Shown here: positions 8,641-17,334 of the stretch, in pieces
Layout of the letters: every line of letters starts with the position of its first letter
Position numbering within the stretch: the first letter of the stretch is position 1
Translations under genes and position numbers: made by a program
From: CAYNKA01 sp964397655
GTDB lineage: Bacteria; Spirochaetota; Spirochaetia; DTKZ01
Direction of reading: 5' to 3'
DNA length: 64,000 nucleotides
Assembly: GCA_964397655.1 (NCBI GenBank)
Contig: CAYNKA010000015.1
Location: 1-64,000, forward strand
Notes under the pieces: generated by a model
What the model was told of the DNA's origin: nothing
Databases searched by the model: none
What the model saw: only the letters and a program-made list of their open reading frames with translations

Positions 8641-9299
8641 TGCTGCTTTCTCCCGAAAGAAAAGAACCCGGCCTTTCCGGAATATTTGACCCATCGTCCA
8701 GCGGTCTTTTCCGTTCGCTCCGAGAAACCGAGAAGGTATTGGGCGAACTCCCTGGGCTGATCCGCCGTCGCATGGAAGCCTCTGACCAGAAAGCCTTCGT
8801 TTCGGTAATTCTGCTGAAGCGTCGGAACGAGTGACCTAAAGGCTCCCGCCACTGCAGCCTCGAGGGGAGGAAGATTTTCCATACCTTTGTCGTAATAGAC
8901 GCAGCTGAGAATCCCGCTTCTCTGTTTTTCGAAGCGGGAGAACAGTTCCTTGAGGAGGAAGAAAAAGCCCTTGAGATTCTCGTCCAAGGTTTCCTCGATA
9001 TCCGCGAGCGAACTGTCGTGTACGACCCGCCCCTCTCCTCCGGGCGCATAGACGAGAAAGGCCTCGTCGATCCGCTCGAAGGCGTTCGCGCCCTCCAGAA
9101 TGAAGGTCTTCGCCGAAAGGGGCGATCTGCGATTCCAAGGTATGTATCTCAGGTTTTTTTCCCAGTCCGGCTCGATGGGCGGCTGTTCGACGTCCGGATT
9201 CAAAGCCGCGAGGACTCGGTCCTTTCGAGAAAGAGCGCCCTGAATGAGCTCGATCGTCACCGCGGCCCAAGTTCCCGCGATCAGGAAAGTCTTTCCCAT
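8637..9299 (-). CDS. Degenerate SDR-like (Rossmann) protein
   Basis: 220 residues, soluble. The N-terminus (KTFLIAGTWAAVTIELIQGA) has the pattern of a Rossmann first strand and helix but lacks the usual Gly-rich TGxxxGIG. Later segments (SLADIEETLDENLKGFFFLL and AAVAGAFRSLVPTLQQNY) follow the helix pattern of short-chain dehydrogenases, yet the YxxxK catalytic pair is not seen. It may therefore be a non-catalytic SDR relative; this assignment is tentative. Its stop overlaps the symporter start (ATGA), and its predicted promoter overlaps that of the divergent regulator gene. Confidence 0.6.
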   Translation of the reverse strand: MGKTFLIAGTWAAVTIELIQGALSRKDRVLAALNPDVEQPPIEPDWEKNLRYIPWNRRSPLSAKTFILEGANAFERIDEAFLVYAPGGEGRVVHDSSLADIEETLDENLKGFFFLLKELFSRFEKQRSGILSCVYYDKGMENLPPLEAAVAGAFRSLVPTLQQNYRNEGFLVRGFHATADQPREFAQYLLGFSERTEKTAGRWVKYSGKAGFFSFGRKQQ

Positions 9300-9308
9300 G
9301 ATTGAATC

Positions 9309-9359
9309 ATACTATCGAATACCCTCCTCCTTGACAACCACCGAGGCTGCTCCTATGGT
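9309..9359. promoter_or_regulatory. Back-to-back sigma-70 promoters sharing the -35 region
   Basis: Rightward: TTGACA (9331-9336), 17-base spacer, TATGGT (9354-9359), ATG at 9372. Leftward: TTGTCA (read from 9337 to 9332), 17-base spacer, TAGTAT (9314 to 9309), ATG at 9299. The two -35 boxes overlap by five bases, so two polymerases could not bind at once. Both start codons lie 9-12 bases beyond the -10 boxes. Confidence 0.6.
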
Positions 9360-9371
9360 TAAAGAGTCGTC

Positions 9372-11021
9372 ATGAAATTGAAAGGACTTCTGGCCGATTT
9401 CAGGAAGAGCCTCGTTCCCCACATCCGGCACTTGGCCGGATGCAGGAGTCTCCTGGCGTCGGACGCGAAGAACGAAGCGAACGCCGAGCTCGACGCTTTC
9501 CTGGATACGCTCGACGCGAGGACTGCGATGATGGAAAGCAGCCTCAGGTACTATACGGACGAGACGACCGAAAGAAGCGAAAACATCCGGGCGGACGACA
9601 TCAGGGCGTCCCTCACCTCGCCGATCCTGGAAATACGGGGAGCCGCCAAGGATTTCCTGAAAACGCTTCAGAAAAGCAAACAACCCTATTTGTCCGAAGA
9701 CGTCGGCCTAATCGTCTCGGCAGCCGACAGAATCCTCGACCTGATCGAGGAACAGATTGTTTTCATTTTTTTCGATCCGAACGATCCGAACGTCCCGACC
9801 ATGACGAAACTCGAAACCTCCGAGGAGAACGAGGAGGAGTCGCAGCTCTCGGCCCATCGGGGGACGATTCTCATAGTCGACGACACGGACATGAACCGTT
9901 TCCTTCTTTCCCGCCACCTCGGACGACAGGGGCATCGCGTCATCGAGGCGAAATCCGGGCTCGAGGCGATCACCCTTCTCAACGACCACAGGGTCGACCT
10001 CGTTCTCCTCGACGTCATGATGCCTGGGATGAACGGATACCAGGTGCTGGAAATTCTGAAGACCGACGCCAAATTCCGCGATATTCCCGTCGTCATGCTT
10101 TCGGCGTTCGAGGACGAAAAATCGATCGTCCGGTGCATAGAACTCGGTGCCGAGGATTATCTTTCCAAGTCCTTCAATCCGGTATTCCTCAAGGCGAGGA
10201 TCGAATCGTCCCTGGAAAAGAAGCACCTGCACGATCAGGAAAGATATTATCTCGAGGCCTTGCAGGAAAGCCAGACGAGGCTCTTCAACGATCTAACGGA
10301 AGCCTCTCAGTACGTGACGTCCCTGCTTCCGCCTCCGATCGAAGACCCCGTGGCGATCGATTGGAGGTTCATTCCCAGCGCCCAGCTCGGAGGGGATTCC
10401 TTCGGATACCACGGACTCGACGACGGGAAGTTCGCGATCTACCTTCTCGACGTGAGCGGGCACGGAATCGGCGCCGCCCTGCTCGCCGTGAGCGTGGTGA
10501 ACATGCTTCGCAATCAAGCGCTCCAGGACGCGGACTTCTCCGTCCCCCATTCGGTGCTCCAATCGCTGAACCGCAAGTTCCGGATGGAGGACCAGAACAA
10601 CATGTTCTTCACCATCTGGTACGGCGTCTACAGTCCCTCCGAAGGCACGATCCGTTTCTCCAGCGCGGGCTCTCCTCCGGCCGTACTCCTCAACGAGAAG
10701 ACGGGACAAAAGGACCCGATCCCGCTCAAGACCGACGGGACGGCCATTGGAATCAGGGACGACGGGATCTACGAAACGAAGGAACGAGAAATCCGCGCGG
10801 GCGACCGACTCTACCTCTTCAGCGACGGAGCGTTCGAGATCCAGGACAAGGAAGGCGAGGTCATGAAACTCGACAGCTTTATAGACCTTCTCGCCGCCGC
10901 GACGCAGAAAGAAAGGGAAACCTGCCGGCTCGACTGCATCCTCGAAAGATTGAAGGATTCGGGCGGAGGAGAACGCTTCGAAGACGACCTATCCCTTCTC
11001 GAGATCCGCTTTCCGCGCTGA
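9372..11021 (+). CDS. Receiver-domain / PP2C (SpoIIE-type) phosphatase response regulator
   Basis: 549 residues, cytosolic. Residues about 65-130 resemble a HisKA-type dimerisation helix pair (ASLTSPILEIRGAAKDFL) but without the phospho-accepting His. A complete receiver domain follows (about 164-285) with acidic D170/D171, phospho-acceptor D214 in LLDVMMPGMNG and K266. The C-terminal SpoIIE/PP2C phosphatase (about 325-548) keeps metal-binding Asp residues in GGDSFG (D342) and LLDVSGHG (D360). Such RsbU-like proteins dephosphorylate anti-sigma-factor antagonists; no antagonist or anti-sigma factor is visible nearby. Its 3' end overlaps the GH13 gene by 33 bases, tail to tail. Confidence 0.9.
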   Translation: MKLKGLLADFRKSLVPHIRHLAGCRSLLASDAKNEANAELDAFLDTLDARTAMMESSLRYYTDETTERSENIRADDIRASLTSPILEIRGAAKDFLKTLQKSKQPYLSEDVGLIVSAADRILDLIEEQIVFIFFDPNDPNVPTMTKLETSEENEEESQLSAHRGTILIVDDTDMNRFLLSRHLGRQGHRVIEAKSGLEAITLLNDHRVDLVLLDVMMPGMNGYQVLEILKTDAKFRDIPVVMLSAFEDEKSIVRCIELGAEDYLSKSFNPVFLKARIESSLEKKHLHDQERYYLEALQESQTRLFNDLTEASQYVTSLLPPPIEDPVAIDWRFIPSAQLGGDSFGYHGLDDGKFAIYLLDVSGHGIGAALLAVSVVNMLRNQALQDADFSVPHSVLQSLNRKFRMEDQNNMFFTIWYGVYSPSEGTIRFSSAGSPPAVLLNEKTGQKDPIPLKTDGTAIGIRDDGIYETKEREIRAGDRLYLFSDGAFEIQDKEGEVMKLDSFIDLLAAATQKERETCRLDCILERLKDSGGGERFEDDLSLLEIRFPR

Positions 11022-14000
11022 AGCCTCGGGATCCAGCAGGTCCAAGAGCCGATCGAGCAGGTAATCGGCTTTCCCGAAAGCGTCGAACCAACGGCCGATT
11101 TCCTCTTCGATTCCGGTTTCCGCCTCGCGGACCTCGGCAGGGCTCAGGGACGCGGTACGGCTTCTCACCAGCGCCGCGACTCCCAGCCAGGAAAGCAGGG
11201 CCAAGAAGCCTTCCCGATTGAAATAGAGCTCGCCGTTGAAGCGATTCACGCCCGAGCACTGACGCACGTCCTGATCGGTGAAGAGTTCCTCCAGGGCGAC
11301 GCGGGCCCGCACGTCGAGCTTCTCGAAGCGCTCCGATTTCACGAACCAATCTTCGCGCTCCAGGAGAATCTTGAGGAGGAGTCTGAGCCTCTCCGCCTGC
11401 TCGCTCTCGATCCCGGCGGATGCGAGGTATTTCGTGAACTCCCAGTCCAGTCCGAATTCGTCCGTGAGCCGCCTCGCGGTCTCCGGTCGTTCACGTTCGA
11501 TCTCCGCTCCGACCGGGCCGAGTCCTCGGAGAAGTATCCAAGTGAAAAGCAGGTCGCCGTCGGCTCGAAGATCGAATTCGACCTTTCCCGCGAACGAACG
11601 GAAGGCGAGCAGGGCTTCCTCGGATTTCTTCTCCTCCTCGCGCGGACTCCCGGCCGCCTTTCCTTCAACCGCTTCAAGTTTCCCGCCTTTCACGAGCTCC
11701 AGAACCGCCGCGGCGGCGGCGCAGCCTTCCAGGATCTCGTCGATCCCCTTCTCAGCGTCGCCCGAGCAGTTCGCGAACTTTTTCGCTTCTTCGAGAAAAG
11801 ACCTTGCGGAACCGAGGAATTCGGGAGACTCCCAAGGCCTGGGTCCCTGGACGCGCCCTGCGACCGCTTTCTTGAAGGACGGCAGCATGTCCCAAAGAAT
11901 TCTCCTGAACGGATCGAGAAGAGGCTTGAGCCTGAGTTCTCGAAGGCTGTTCTCGACGCTTTCCATGCCCGCGCCGTTCAAGGTCTCAAGCAGCCTCCCG
12001 TACATGCCGGTCCCGTCGTCTTCGACTTGGTAGAAATCGAGGAAAACCTGGCATTCGTAGCCCCCGAGGCTCACGAAAAGCCCCTTTTCGTGAATATCCC
12101 GCGAGGACCTGATGAACCAGAGGCCGCTCCTCTGCTCCCTGAACAGGGCGTACCGGTTCCCGTCGGCGGAGAGACCCAGGCCTTCACCCAGGGATTTCTG
12201 GACCAGGGCCTTGTCGCCCTCGCCGCGTTTTTCCGCATACGCCGCCGACATCCTGATCCAACCCCAGCCCGGTTCGAGGGAATTGTTATAGAGGACGAGG
12301 ACCGCTTCGTTCCCGACTCTGTTCGAGTAGGCGAAGACGTTCTCGTTCACGCCTCCTCCTTCCCGGAAGAGGTCGTAAAGCAGAAAATTCTCCACTTCCG
12401 CGAACAGGTATCGCCGCTTGAGAAGGGGAAAGATCTCCCTGTCGTGCCGTGCGACGAGCCCTTCGTTCTGAGCTTCGTCCTGATAGGCTTTCCGGTACTC
12501 CATGCCGTATTTTTCCCGGAAGCCCTCGATCTGGCCATGGCCGAACATCGGCAGGCCGGGCATAGTGACCATGAGGGTGCAGACGCCGAAGTACTTGTCG
12601 CCGTCGCCGAACTGCGCTATCGCGGTTTCCTCGTCGGGATTGTTCATGAAGTTCACGAAACGCTTCAGGATGTTCTTGTCGAACTCCTGGGTGTTCTTGA
12701 TCGTATAGCGATACTTCGAGTTCTCCTCGTTCTTCAGCATGTTCATGAAGGCGCTGTTGTAAACCCGATGCATTCCCAGGGTCCGGACGAAGTAGCCTTC
12801 CATCATCCAGAAAGCCTCCGCAAGAAGCAGGGTGTCCGGGGCCTCGACCGCCGCGCGATCGACGACTTCGCGCCAGAACTCCACCGGAAACCGCTTGTTG
12901 AACTCGTCCTTCGTGAGACCGTATTCGGCCCGCGACGGAATGTCGCCGCCGGAGCCCGGTTCCGGATACCAGAGACGCTGGAAATGCCGTTTCGCGAGGG
13001 TCATCGCCGCATCGAATCGGATGATGGGAAAATTCTTTGCCACGTGCAGGATGGTCCGAATGACCGCCTCCCTCACCTCCGGAAGCAGGAAGTTGAGCTG
13101 AGCTGTATCGTTCCACGGCATATGGGTTCCGTCGTTTCCGTGGTAGATGTACCGAACGTCCCCGCTCGGTACATGGATGCGGCGAAAGACGACGGAAGCG
13201 TCGGTCCTGTCGAAGTAATGGTCTTCGATCGCGACCTCCACGTCTCGATGAAAGGACAGGTTTTCCCCGCCGAAGCGGTATCCGGGAAACGGAGGCTGCC
13301 GCGTCTGGATGAACCAATCCGGGTGCTCGATCATCCATCTGGAATCTATGCCGGTATGGTTCGGCACCATGTCGCTCGCGAGCCGGATACCCCTGACCCA
13401 GGCCCGTTTTCGAAGGTTGTCCAAAGCGGCCCAGCCTCCCAGTTCCTCGGCCACGTCGTAATCGTACAGCGAATACGCGGATGCCGCCGCCTCCAGATTT
13501 CCGCAGAGTTCCTTTATTCTACGGGAGGCCTTCGACCGCTCCCATACTCCGATGAACCAGAGACCGGTTATTCCCCGCGAGGCGAGCAGGTCGAGTTCCT
13601 CGTCGGGGATCTGATCGATGGTTCTGATTTCCCGTCCGTACTTTCGGGAAAGCTGGTGGAGCCAGACCAGAGTGCTTTTCGCGATGAGCACGAGTTTCGG
13701 CATCCAGTCCTTGTCCGGACTGAACCGCTCGAACTCCTCCTCGGCGAAACCCGCTGCCGAATAATCGGGAACCTGGGTGGGACCGGGGCCGAAACCCCAG
13801 CGGACCTTCTCCTCCTCCTTGATGACGCCGATGCCCTTGAGGAGGCGCTCGAGGAGGCTTCCGATCATGAGTCCCCAGTGCTTGCGGATGTAATCGAGCT
13901 GACCGGGCAGGGAATAGGGGCTCGCAACCGCCGGAGCCTTCAGCATATCGATCAGGGTTTCGTCGAAAGGTCCGAACGCGGGCTTGCCCGCGAAGAACTT

Positions 14001-14633
14001 CCTCATCTCCCCGACTACTTTGAGGTAGGAAGTCCCTCCGCGCAGGTCGGTGTCGTCGAAAAGCTCTCCGAAAGGAGCGAAGGCCGGGTTGTCGTTGGCG
14101 AGCCAGAGAAGGAGGAGTTCCTCGAGGGCGATCTCTTCGTTCGACGTGCCTCCGGTCGAACCGAGGAGGTATTTCTCCGGATCGAGCCCGTTCCGGTATA
14201 CCTCGAGCGGCGGGAATTCCTCGACGAAGAAAAGCAGCGTCCGCCGGAAACCTTCCGCGCCGACGGCCGTCTTCACGGCCTCGACCGCATCCTTGAAAAC
14301 ACCGGCGCCGTAGCGTTCCCGATACAGGGTAACGACGTAATGGAGGATCTCGTCGATGAGCCCCATCGCGTTGATCTGGCCTGCCTTCACCGCCTTTTCC
14401 GGATGCCTCGCCGTGTTCCGCTTCGAGTTCATCGCCTGAGCGAATTCCCGGGACGCCCGGAAATCGGCGAAGACCACGTTTCCGTTCAGGGAGAACAGAG
14501 CGTCGTTGAAACGATATTTCTTCCTGGCTTCGAGGGAGACGTGGAATTCCTTGGGGACGTCGAATCTTATATTTCCGCCATCGCCCGATTCGAGCGAGAG
14601 GAGCTCAAGCTCAAGCACGGTCACTCCGTTCAC
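10989..14633 (-). CDS. Large GH13 alpha-amylase-family enzyme
   Basis: 1214 residues, no signal peptide. The GTG start at 14633 is supported by GAGGAGG six bases upstream. The catalytic barrel covers about 340-790, with the conserved SDMVPNHTG, nucleophile D541 (IIRFDAAM), acid/base E606 (LLLAEAFW) and third acid D667 (NNPDE). About 330 N-terminal and 400 C-terminal residues, the latter largely helical, match nothing I recognise. It should act on cytosolic alpha-glucans, probably maltodextrin or glycogen, together with MalQ encoded 49 bases upstream in the same direction. The exact reaction (hydrolysis or transfer) cannot be told. Confidence 0.85.
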   Translation of the reverse strand: MNGVTVLELELLSLESGDGGNIRFDVPKEFHVSLEARKKYRFNDALFSLNGNVVFADFRASREFAQAMNSKRNTARHPEKAVKAGQINAMGLIDEILHYVVTLYRERYGAGVFKDAVEAVKTAVGAEGFRRTLLFFVEEFPPLEVYRNGLDPEKYLLGSTGGTSNEEIALEELLLLWLANDNPAFAPFGELFDDTDLRGGTSYLKVVGEMRKFFAGKPAFGPFDETLIDMLKAPAVASPYSLPGQLDYIRKHWGLMIGSLLERLLKGIGVIKEEEKVRWGFGPGPTQVPDYSAAGFAEEEFERFSPDKDWMPKLVLIAKSTLVWLHQLSRKYGREIRTIDQIPDEELDLLASRGITGLWFIGVWERSKASRRIKELCGNLEAAASAYSLYDYDVAEELGGWAALDNLRKRAWVRGIRLASDMVPNHTGIDSRWMIEHPDWFIQTRQPPFPGYRFGGENLSFHRDVEVAIEDHYFDRTDASVVFRRIHVPSGDVRYIYHGNDGTHMPWNDTAQLNFLLPEVREAVIRTILHVAKNFPIIRFDAAMTLAKRHFQRLWYPEPGSGGDIPSRAEYGLTKDEFNKRFPVEFWREVVDRAAVEAPDTLLLAEAFWMMEGYFVRTLGMHRVYNSAFMNMLKNEENSKYRYTIKNTQEFDKNILKRFVNFMNNPDEETAIAQFGDGDKYFGVCTLMVTMPGLPMFGHGQIEGFREKYGMEYRKAYQDEAQNEGLVARHDREIFPLLKRRYLFAEVENFLLYDLFREGGGVNENVFAYSNRVGNEAVLVLYNNSLEPGWGWIRMSAAYAEKRGEGDKALVQKSLGEGLGLSADGNRYALFREQRSGLWFIRSSRDIHEKGLFVSLGGYECQVFLDFYQVEDDGTGMYGRLLETLNGAGMESVENSLRELRLKPLLDPFRRILWDMLPSFKKAVAGRVQGPRPWESPEFLGSARSFLEEAKKFANCSGDAEKGIDEILEGCAAAAAVLELVKGGKLEAVEGKAAGSPREEEKKSEEALLAFRSFAGKVEFDLRADGDLLFTWILLRGLGPVGAEIERERPETARRLTDEFGLDWEFTKYLASAGIESEQAERLRLLLKILLEREDWFVKSERFEKLDVRARVALEELFTDQDVRQCSGVNRFNGELYFNREGFLALLSWLGVAALVRSRTASLSPAEVREAETGIEEEIGRWFDAFGKADYLLDRLLDLLDPEASARKADLEKG

Positions 14634-14682
14634 GATTCCTCCTCGCCGATGAAGCGGCGTCGAAAAGCCGCACGCGAATGGA

Positions 14683-16674
14683 TTACCCTCGGGGAGGTGC
14701 TTTCCGCGATCTTCGCCTTTCCACGAGGTTCCGAATTCTTCGGCACAGATCCTCGTCGCTCCTCAAGGCCCCGAGAGTCATGGGAAGACGATACGACCAA
14801 TTCGCCGCCGTCACCGTGCCGGGGACGTTGATCCTTTCTTCTTCGGGATCGTCCGTCCGGAAGGTGCCGGACAGGGCGAGGTAATCCTGGAGCTGGAACA
14901 TGGCGAGAGCCGAACCTGCAGCCAACAAACCCTCGAAAAGCCTTTCCGCCGCCTCTGGAACGAGTTCCCTCGGCGGGGGGCCGGAATACCCGAGAGAGCC
15001 CCAGAAGGACTCCCGATCCGCCTCGTGTTCCCACCAATCCCGGAGCGTGGTCGTGTCGTGAACGGACGCGGCGCATACGGAAAGGAAAGGATAATCGCGG
15101 GGAGGGATGTAAGGTTCTCCGGGCTCCTTGTATTTCCTCGCCCAGCGCGGAATTTTCAGGCTCAGGATGCCGAGCTTGCCGAGCACCACGGGAACGCAGT
15201 CCGGAACTACGCCGAGGTCCTCCGCGCAGGGAAGCATGTGCGTCGTCTTCTTCATGAAGCCGAGGAGCTTTTCGGCTTCGGCGCTCCAATCCGATTCGGA
15301 TTCGCGGAAATAACGGGAAACGATCTCGCCGAAAAGCCGCTTCTCACCATCGTTCAGCGTTCCGTAAGCCCTCGATCCGTCGCGATACCAGGCGGGGGCG
15401 AAGAGATCCTTTTCCGCCTCGACGAGCGTCCGGTTCCTGTACCAGCCGATGAGCGCCGACCTGCGTTCCGGAGGCAGGGAAAGCCCCCTGATGAAACGTT
15501 CGGAAACCCTGTCCTGGAAAAGGAATAAATCCTCGTTTCCGATCCGCTGGAACCATTCCCGCTCGGCCCAGAGGGTGTCCACCCCGAAGGTCCGCTGGAT
15601 CTCGCTTCCCGACACGTGTGGCAGGCTCATCCAACGGATGCGTGCGTCGTCGAATCCCTTCGCTCGGAGCTCGTCCGCGGTTATGTATCGGGAGGGCCTG
15701 AAGTACCCCAGGATGCCCGACACTTCCTTTTCGGGGATCGCCCAGATGCGGAAGAAGCCGAGGACATGATCGATCCTGAAGGCGTGATAGAAAAGATCGG
15801 CCCGTTCGAGGCGCTCCCTCCACCAGGCGTAATCCTGCTTTCCGAGAGCCTCCCAATCGTAGATCGGAAAGCCCCAGTTCTGACCTATCTCGGAGAACAT
15901 GTCCGGCGGAGCCCCGGCCCTGAGGTCGCGGCGAAAGAGGTCGGGATGGGCCCAGACGTCGGCGGAATCCTCGCTCATGAGGATGGGGAGATCGCCCTTC
16001 AGGAAGACGCCCATACCGTCGAGCTCGACGGCGGCGTCGCGGAACTGGTCCTCGAGCCGTTTTTGGACCCAGGCGAAAAAAAGAAGCTCGTTCTCGTGTT
16101 CCTTCGCGGCCCAGAGCGCCTCGATGTCCTCCTGCGAAGCGTTCCGGTACTCCTTCCAATTGACCCAGGAGGCGCCGCCGTTCATCTCCTTCAGCAGGCT
16201 GTAAGCGGCATATATCCGCACCCAGGAATTACGGTCGAGCCACGCGGAAAACGCCGTGTCTGCGGCTATGAAGGACTTGGAAAGCTCGTAGATTCTCTTG
16301 AGGAATCCGAGCTTGATTTCCGCGATTTCGTGAAACACGACCCGGGGCCGTTCCTCCAATTCCCCGCCCGCCTTGACGATCTCCTTCCTGAGATCCTGCA
16401 TCGCTTTCCTGCGGTCGTCGAGCTCGGGAAGGTTCACGAGTCTGAGATAAACGGGATGAAGGGCGAAGGCGCTCAACGCGCTGTAGGGAGACGCCTGGAA
16501 GCCGGTATCGTTCACCGGGAGAATCTGGATGAAATCGAGTCCGCAGTCGCGACACCACTCGCCGAGCTTCGGCAGATCGGCGAATTCGCCTATCCCCAGG
16601 CCCCCCTCGCCGCGAAGAGCGGCTACGGGGATCGCAACGCCCGTGGCATAATGCGAGAAGCCGGAAAAATTCAT
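14683..16674 (-). CDS. malQ: 4-alpha-glucanotransferase (GH77)
   Basis: 663 residues, cytosolic. Transfers alpha-1,4-glucan segments between maltodextrins. The N-terminus (HYATGVAIPVAALRGEGGLG) and ILPVNDTGFQASPYSALSAF are hallmark amylomaltase segments. Catalytic residues are present: nucleophile D302 (AFRIDHVLGFFR), acid/base E485 (CAEDLGVVP) and D540 (SVHDTTTLRDWW). Length is near the upper end for bacterial MalQ, towards the DPE2-like size, but no starch-binding modules are evident. AGGA precedes ATG 16674. It lies between the bifunctional-nuclease gene (18 bases) and the GH13 enzyme (49 bases), in one leftward operon. Confidence 0.94.
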   Translation of the reverse strand: MNFSGFSHYATGVAIPVAALRGEGGLGIGEFADLPKLGEWCRDCGLDFIQILPVNDTGFQASPYSALSAFALHPVYLRLVNLPELDDRRKAMQDLRKEIVKAGGELEERPRVVFHEIAEIKLGFLKRIYELSKSFIAADTAFSAWLDRNSWVRIYAAYSLLKEMNGGASWVNWKEYRNASQEDIEALWAAKEHENELLFFAWVQKRLEDQFRDAAVELDGMGVFLKGDLPILMSEDSADVWAHPDLFRRDLRAGAPPDMFSEIGQNWGFPIYDWEALGKQDYAWWRERLERADLFYHAFRIDHVLGFFRIWAIPEKEVSGILGYFRPSRYITADELRAKGFDDARIRWMSLPHVSGSEIQRTFGVDTLWAEREWFQRIGNEDLFLFQDRVSERFIRGLSLPPERRSALIGWYRNRTLVEAEKDLFAPAWYRDGSRAYGTLNDGEKRLFGEIVSRYFRESESDWSAEAEKLLGFMKKTTHMLPCAEDLGVVPDCVPVVLGKLGILSLKIPRWARKYKEPGEPYIPPRDYPFLSVCAASVHDTTTLRDWWEHEADRESFWGSLGYSGPPPRELVPEAAERLFEGLLAAGSALAMFQLQDYLALSGTFRTDDPEEERINVPGTVTAANWSYRLPMTLGALRSDEDLCRRIRNLVERRRSRKAPPRG

Positions 16675-16692
16675 GTTCCTACCCCGGATTCC

Positions 16693-17256
16693 TCAGTTTT
16701 GTTCCAGCTCTCTGAGCCGGTCGCGGAGACGAGCCGCTTCCTCATAATTCTCCGCTTCCAAGGCTTTGTCCAGCTCCGTTTTGAGTCTCGAAATTTCCAA
16801 CTCCCTGGGACTCGGAATGTTCTCCTTGGATTCCTCTTCGGAAACCAGCTTCACGGAAACTCCCGCTTCCGAGATGATCGGCTCCGCGATGTAGATCGGG
16901 CACTTGACGCGCACCGCGAGGCCGAGGGCGTCGGAAGGCCGCGAATCGACGATCATCTTCTTGCCGCCCTGACGCAGGAGCAGGCGGGAATAATACGTAC
17001 CTTCCTTCAGATCGGTGATCTCGACCCGTTCGAGAAGGATGTTCATCTTCTCCATGAGCGAAATGAAAAGGTCATGGGTGAGAGGTCTCGGCATGGGGAC
17101 GCCGCCGAGTCCTATGAGGATGGAATGCGCCTCCAGCTGACCGATGAAGATGGGCACCGCGAGTTCGGAACCGAGGGGTTTGACGAACACGGCGTTTCCC
17201 TGTTCAGTATGAGCGACCGTCCAAATTTCCGCTTCAACGAGCATTCCATTCTTCAT
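16693..17256 (-). CDS. Bifunctional nuclease (BFN) domain protein with C-terminal UVR motif
   Basis: 187 residues from ATG 17256; an in-frame ATG 39 bases upstream falls inside the predicted promoter. Residues about 3-135 form a BFN domain (GNAVFVKPLGSELAVPIFIG; IVDSRPSDALGLAVR), a family credited with DNase/RNase activity in plants and found widely in bacteria. Residues about 150-186 are a UVR motif (ELDKALEAENYEEAARLRDR), the helical hairpin through which UvrB and UvrC interact. The pairing is common in spirochaetes and Bacteroidetes; its cellular role is unclear. First gene of the malQ/GH13 operon. Confidence 0.88.
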   Translation of the reverse strand: MKNGMLVEAEIWTVAHTEQGNAVFVKPLGSELAVPIFIGQLEAHSILIGLGGVPMPRPLTHDLFISLMEKMNILLERVEITDLKEGTYYSRLLLRQGGKKMIVDSRPSDALGLAVRVKCPIYIAEPIISEAGVSVKLVSEEESKENIPSPRELEISRLKTELDKALEAENYEEAARLRDRLRELEQN

Positions 17257-17266
17257 GACAGCTTCT

Positions 17267-17295
17267 AGTCTAAAGAATACCCGAAAAAAATGCAA
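17267..17295 (-). promoter_or_regulatory. Sigma-70 promoter of the BFN-malQ-GH13 operon
   Basis: On the minus strand: TTGCAT (17295-17290), 17-base spacer, TAGACT (17272-17267). The ATG at 17256 is ten bases past the -10 box, so the leader would be only a few bases long. Confidence 0.45.
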
Positions 17296-17334
17296 ACCTA
17301 AAGCGGAAGTTCCTCGGCGAGCCGCCCCTCCCCC

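Noticed and set aside
12027..14831. A 934-codon open frame on the plus strand, opposite the GH13 gene
   Set aside because: It is antisense to a gene with an intact catalytic triad; its translation is a repetitive charged sequence without domains, as expected from GC-rich codon complementarity.
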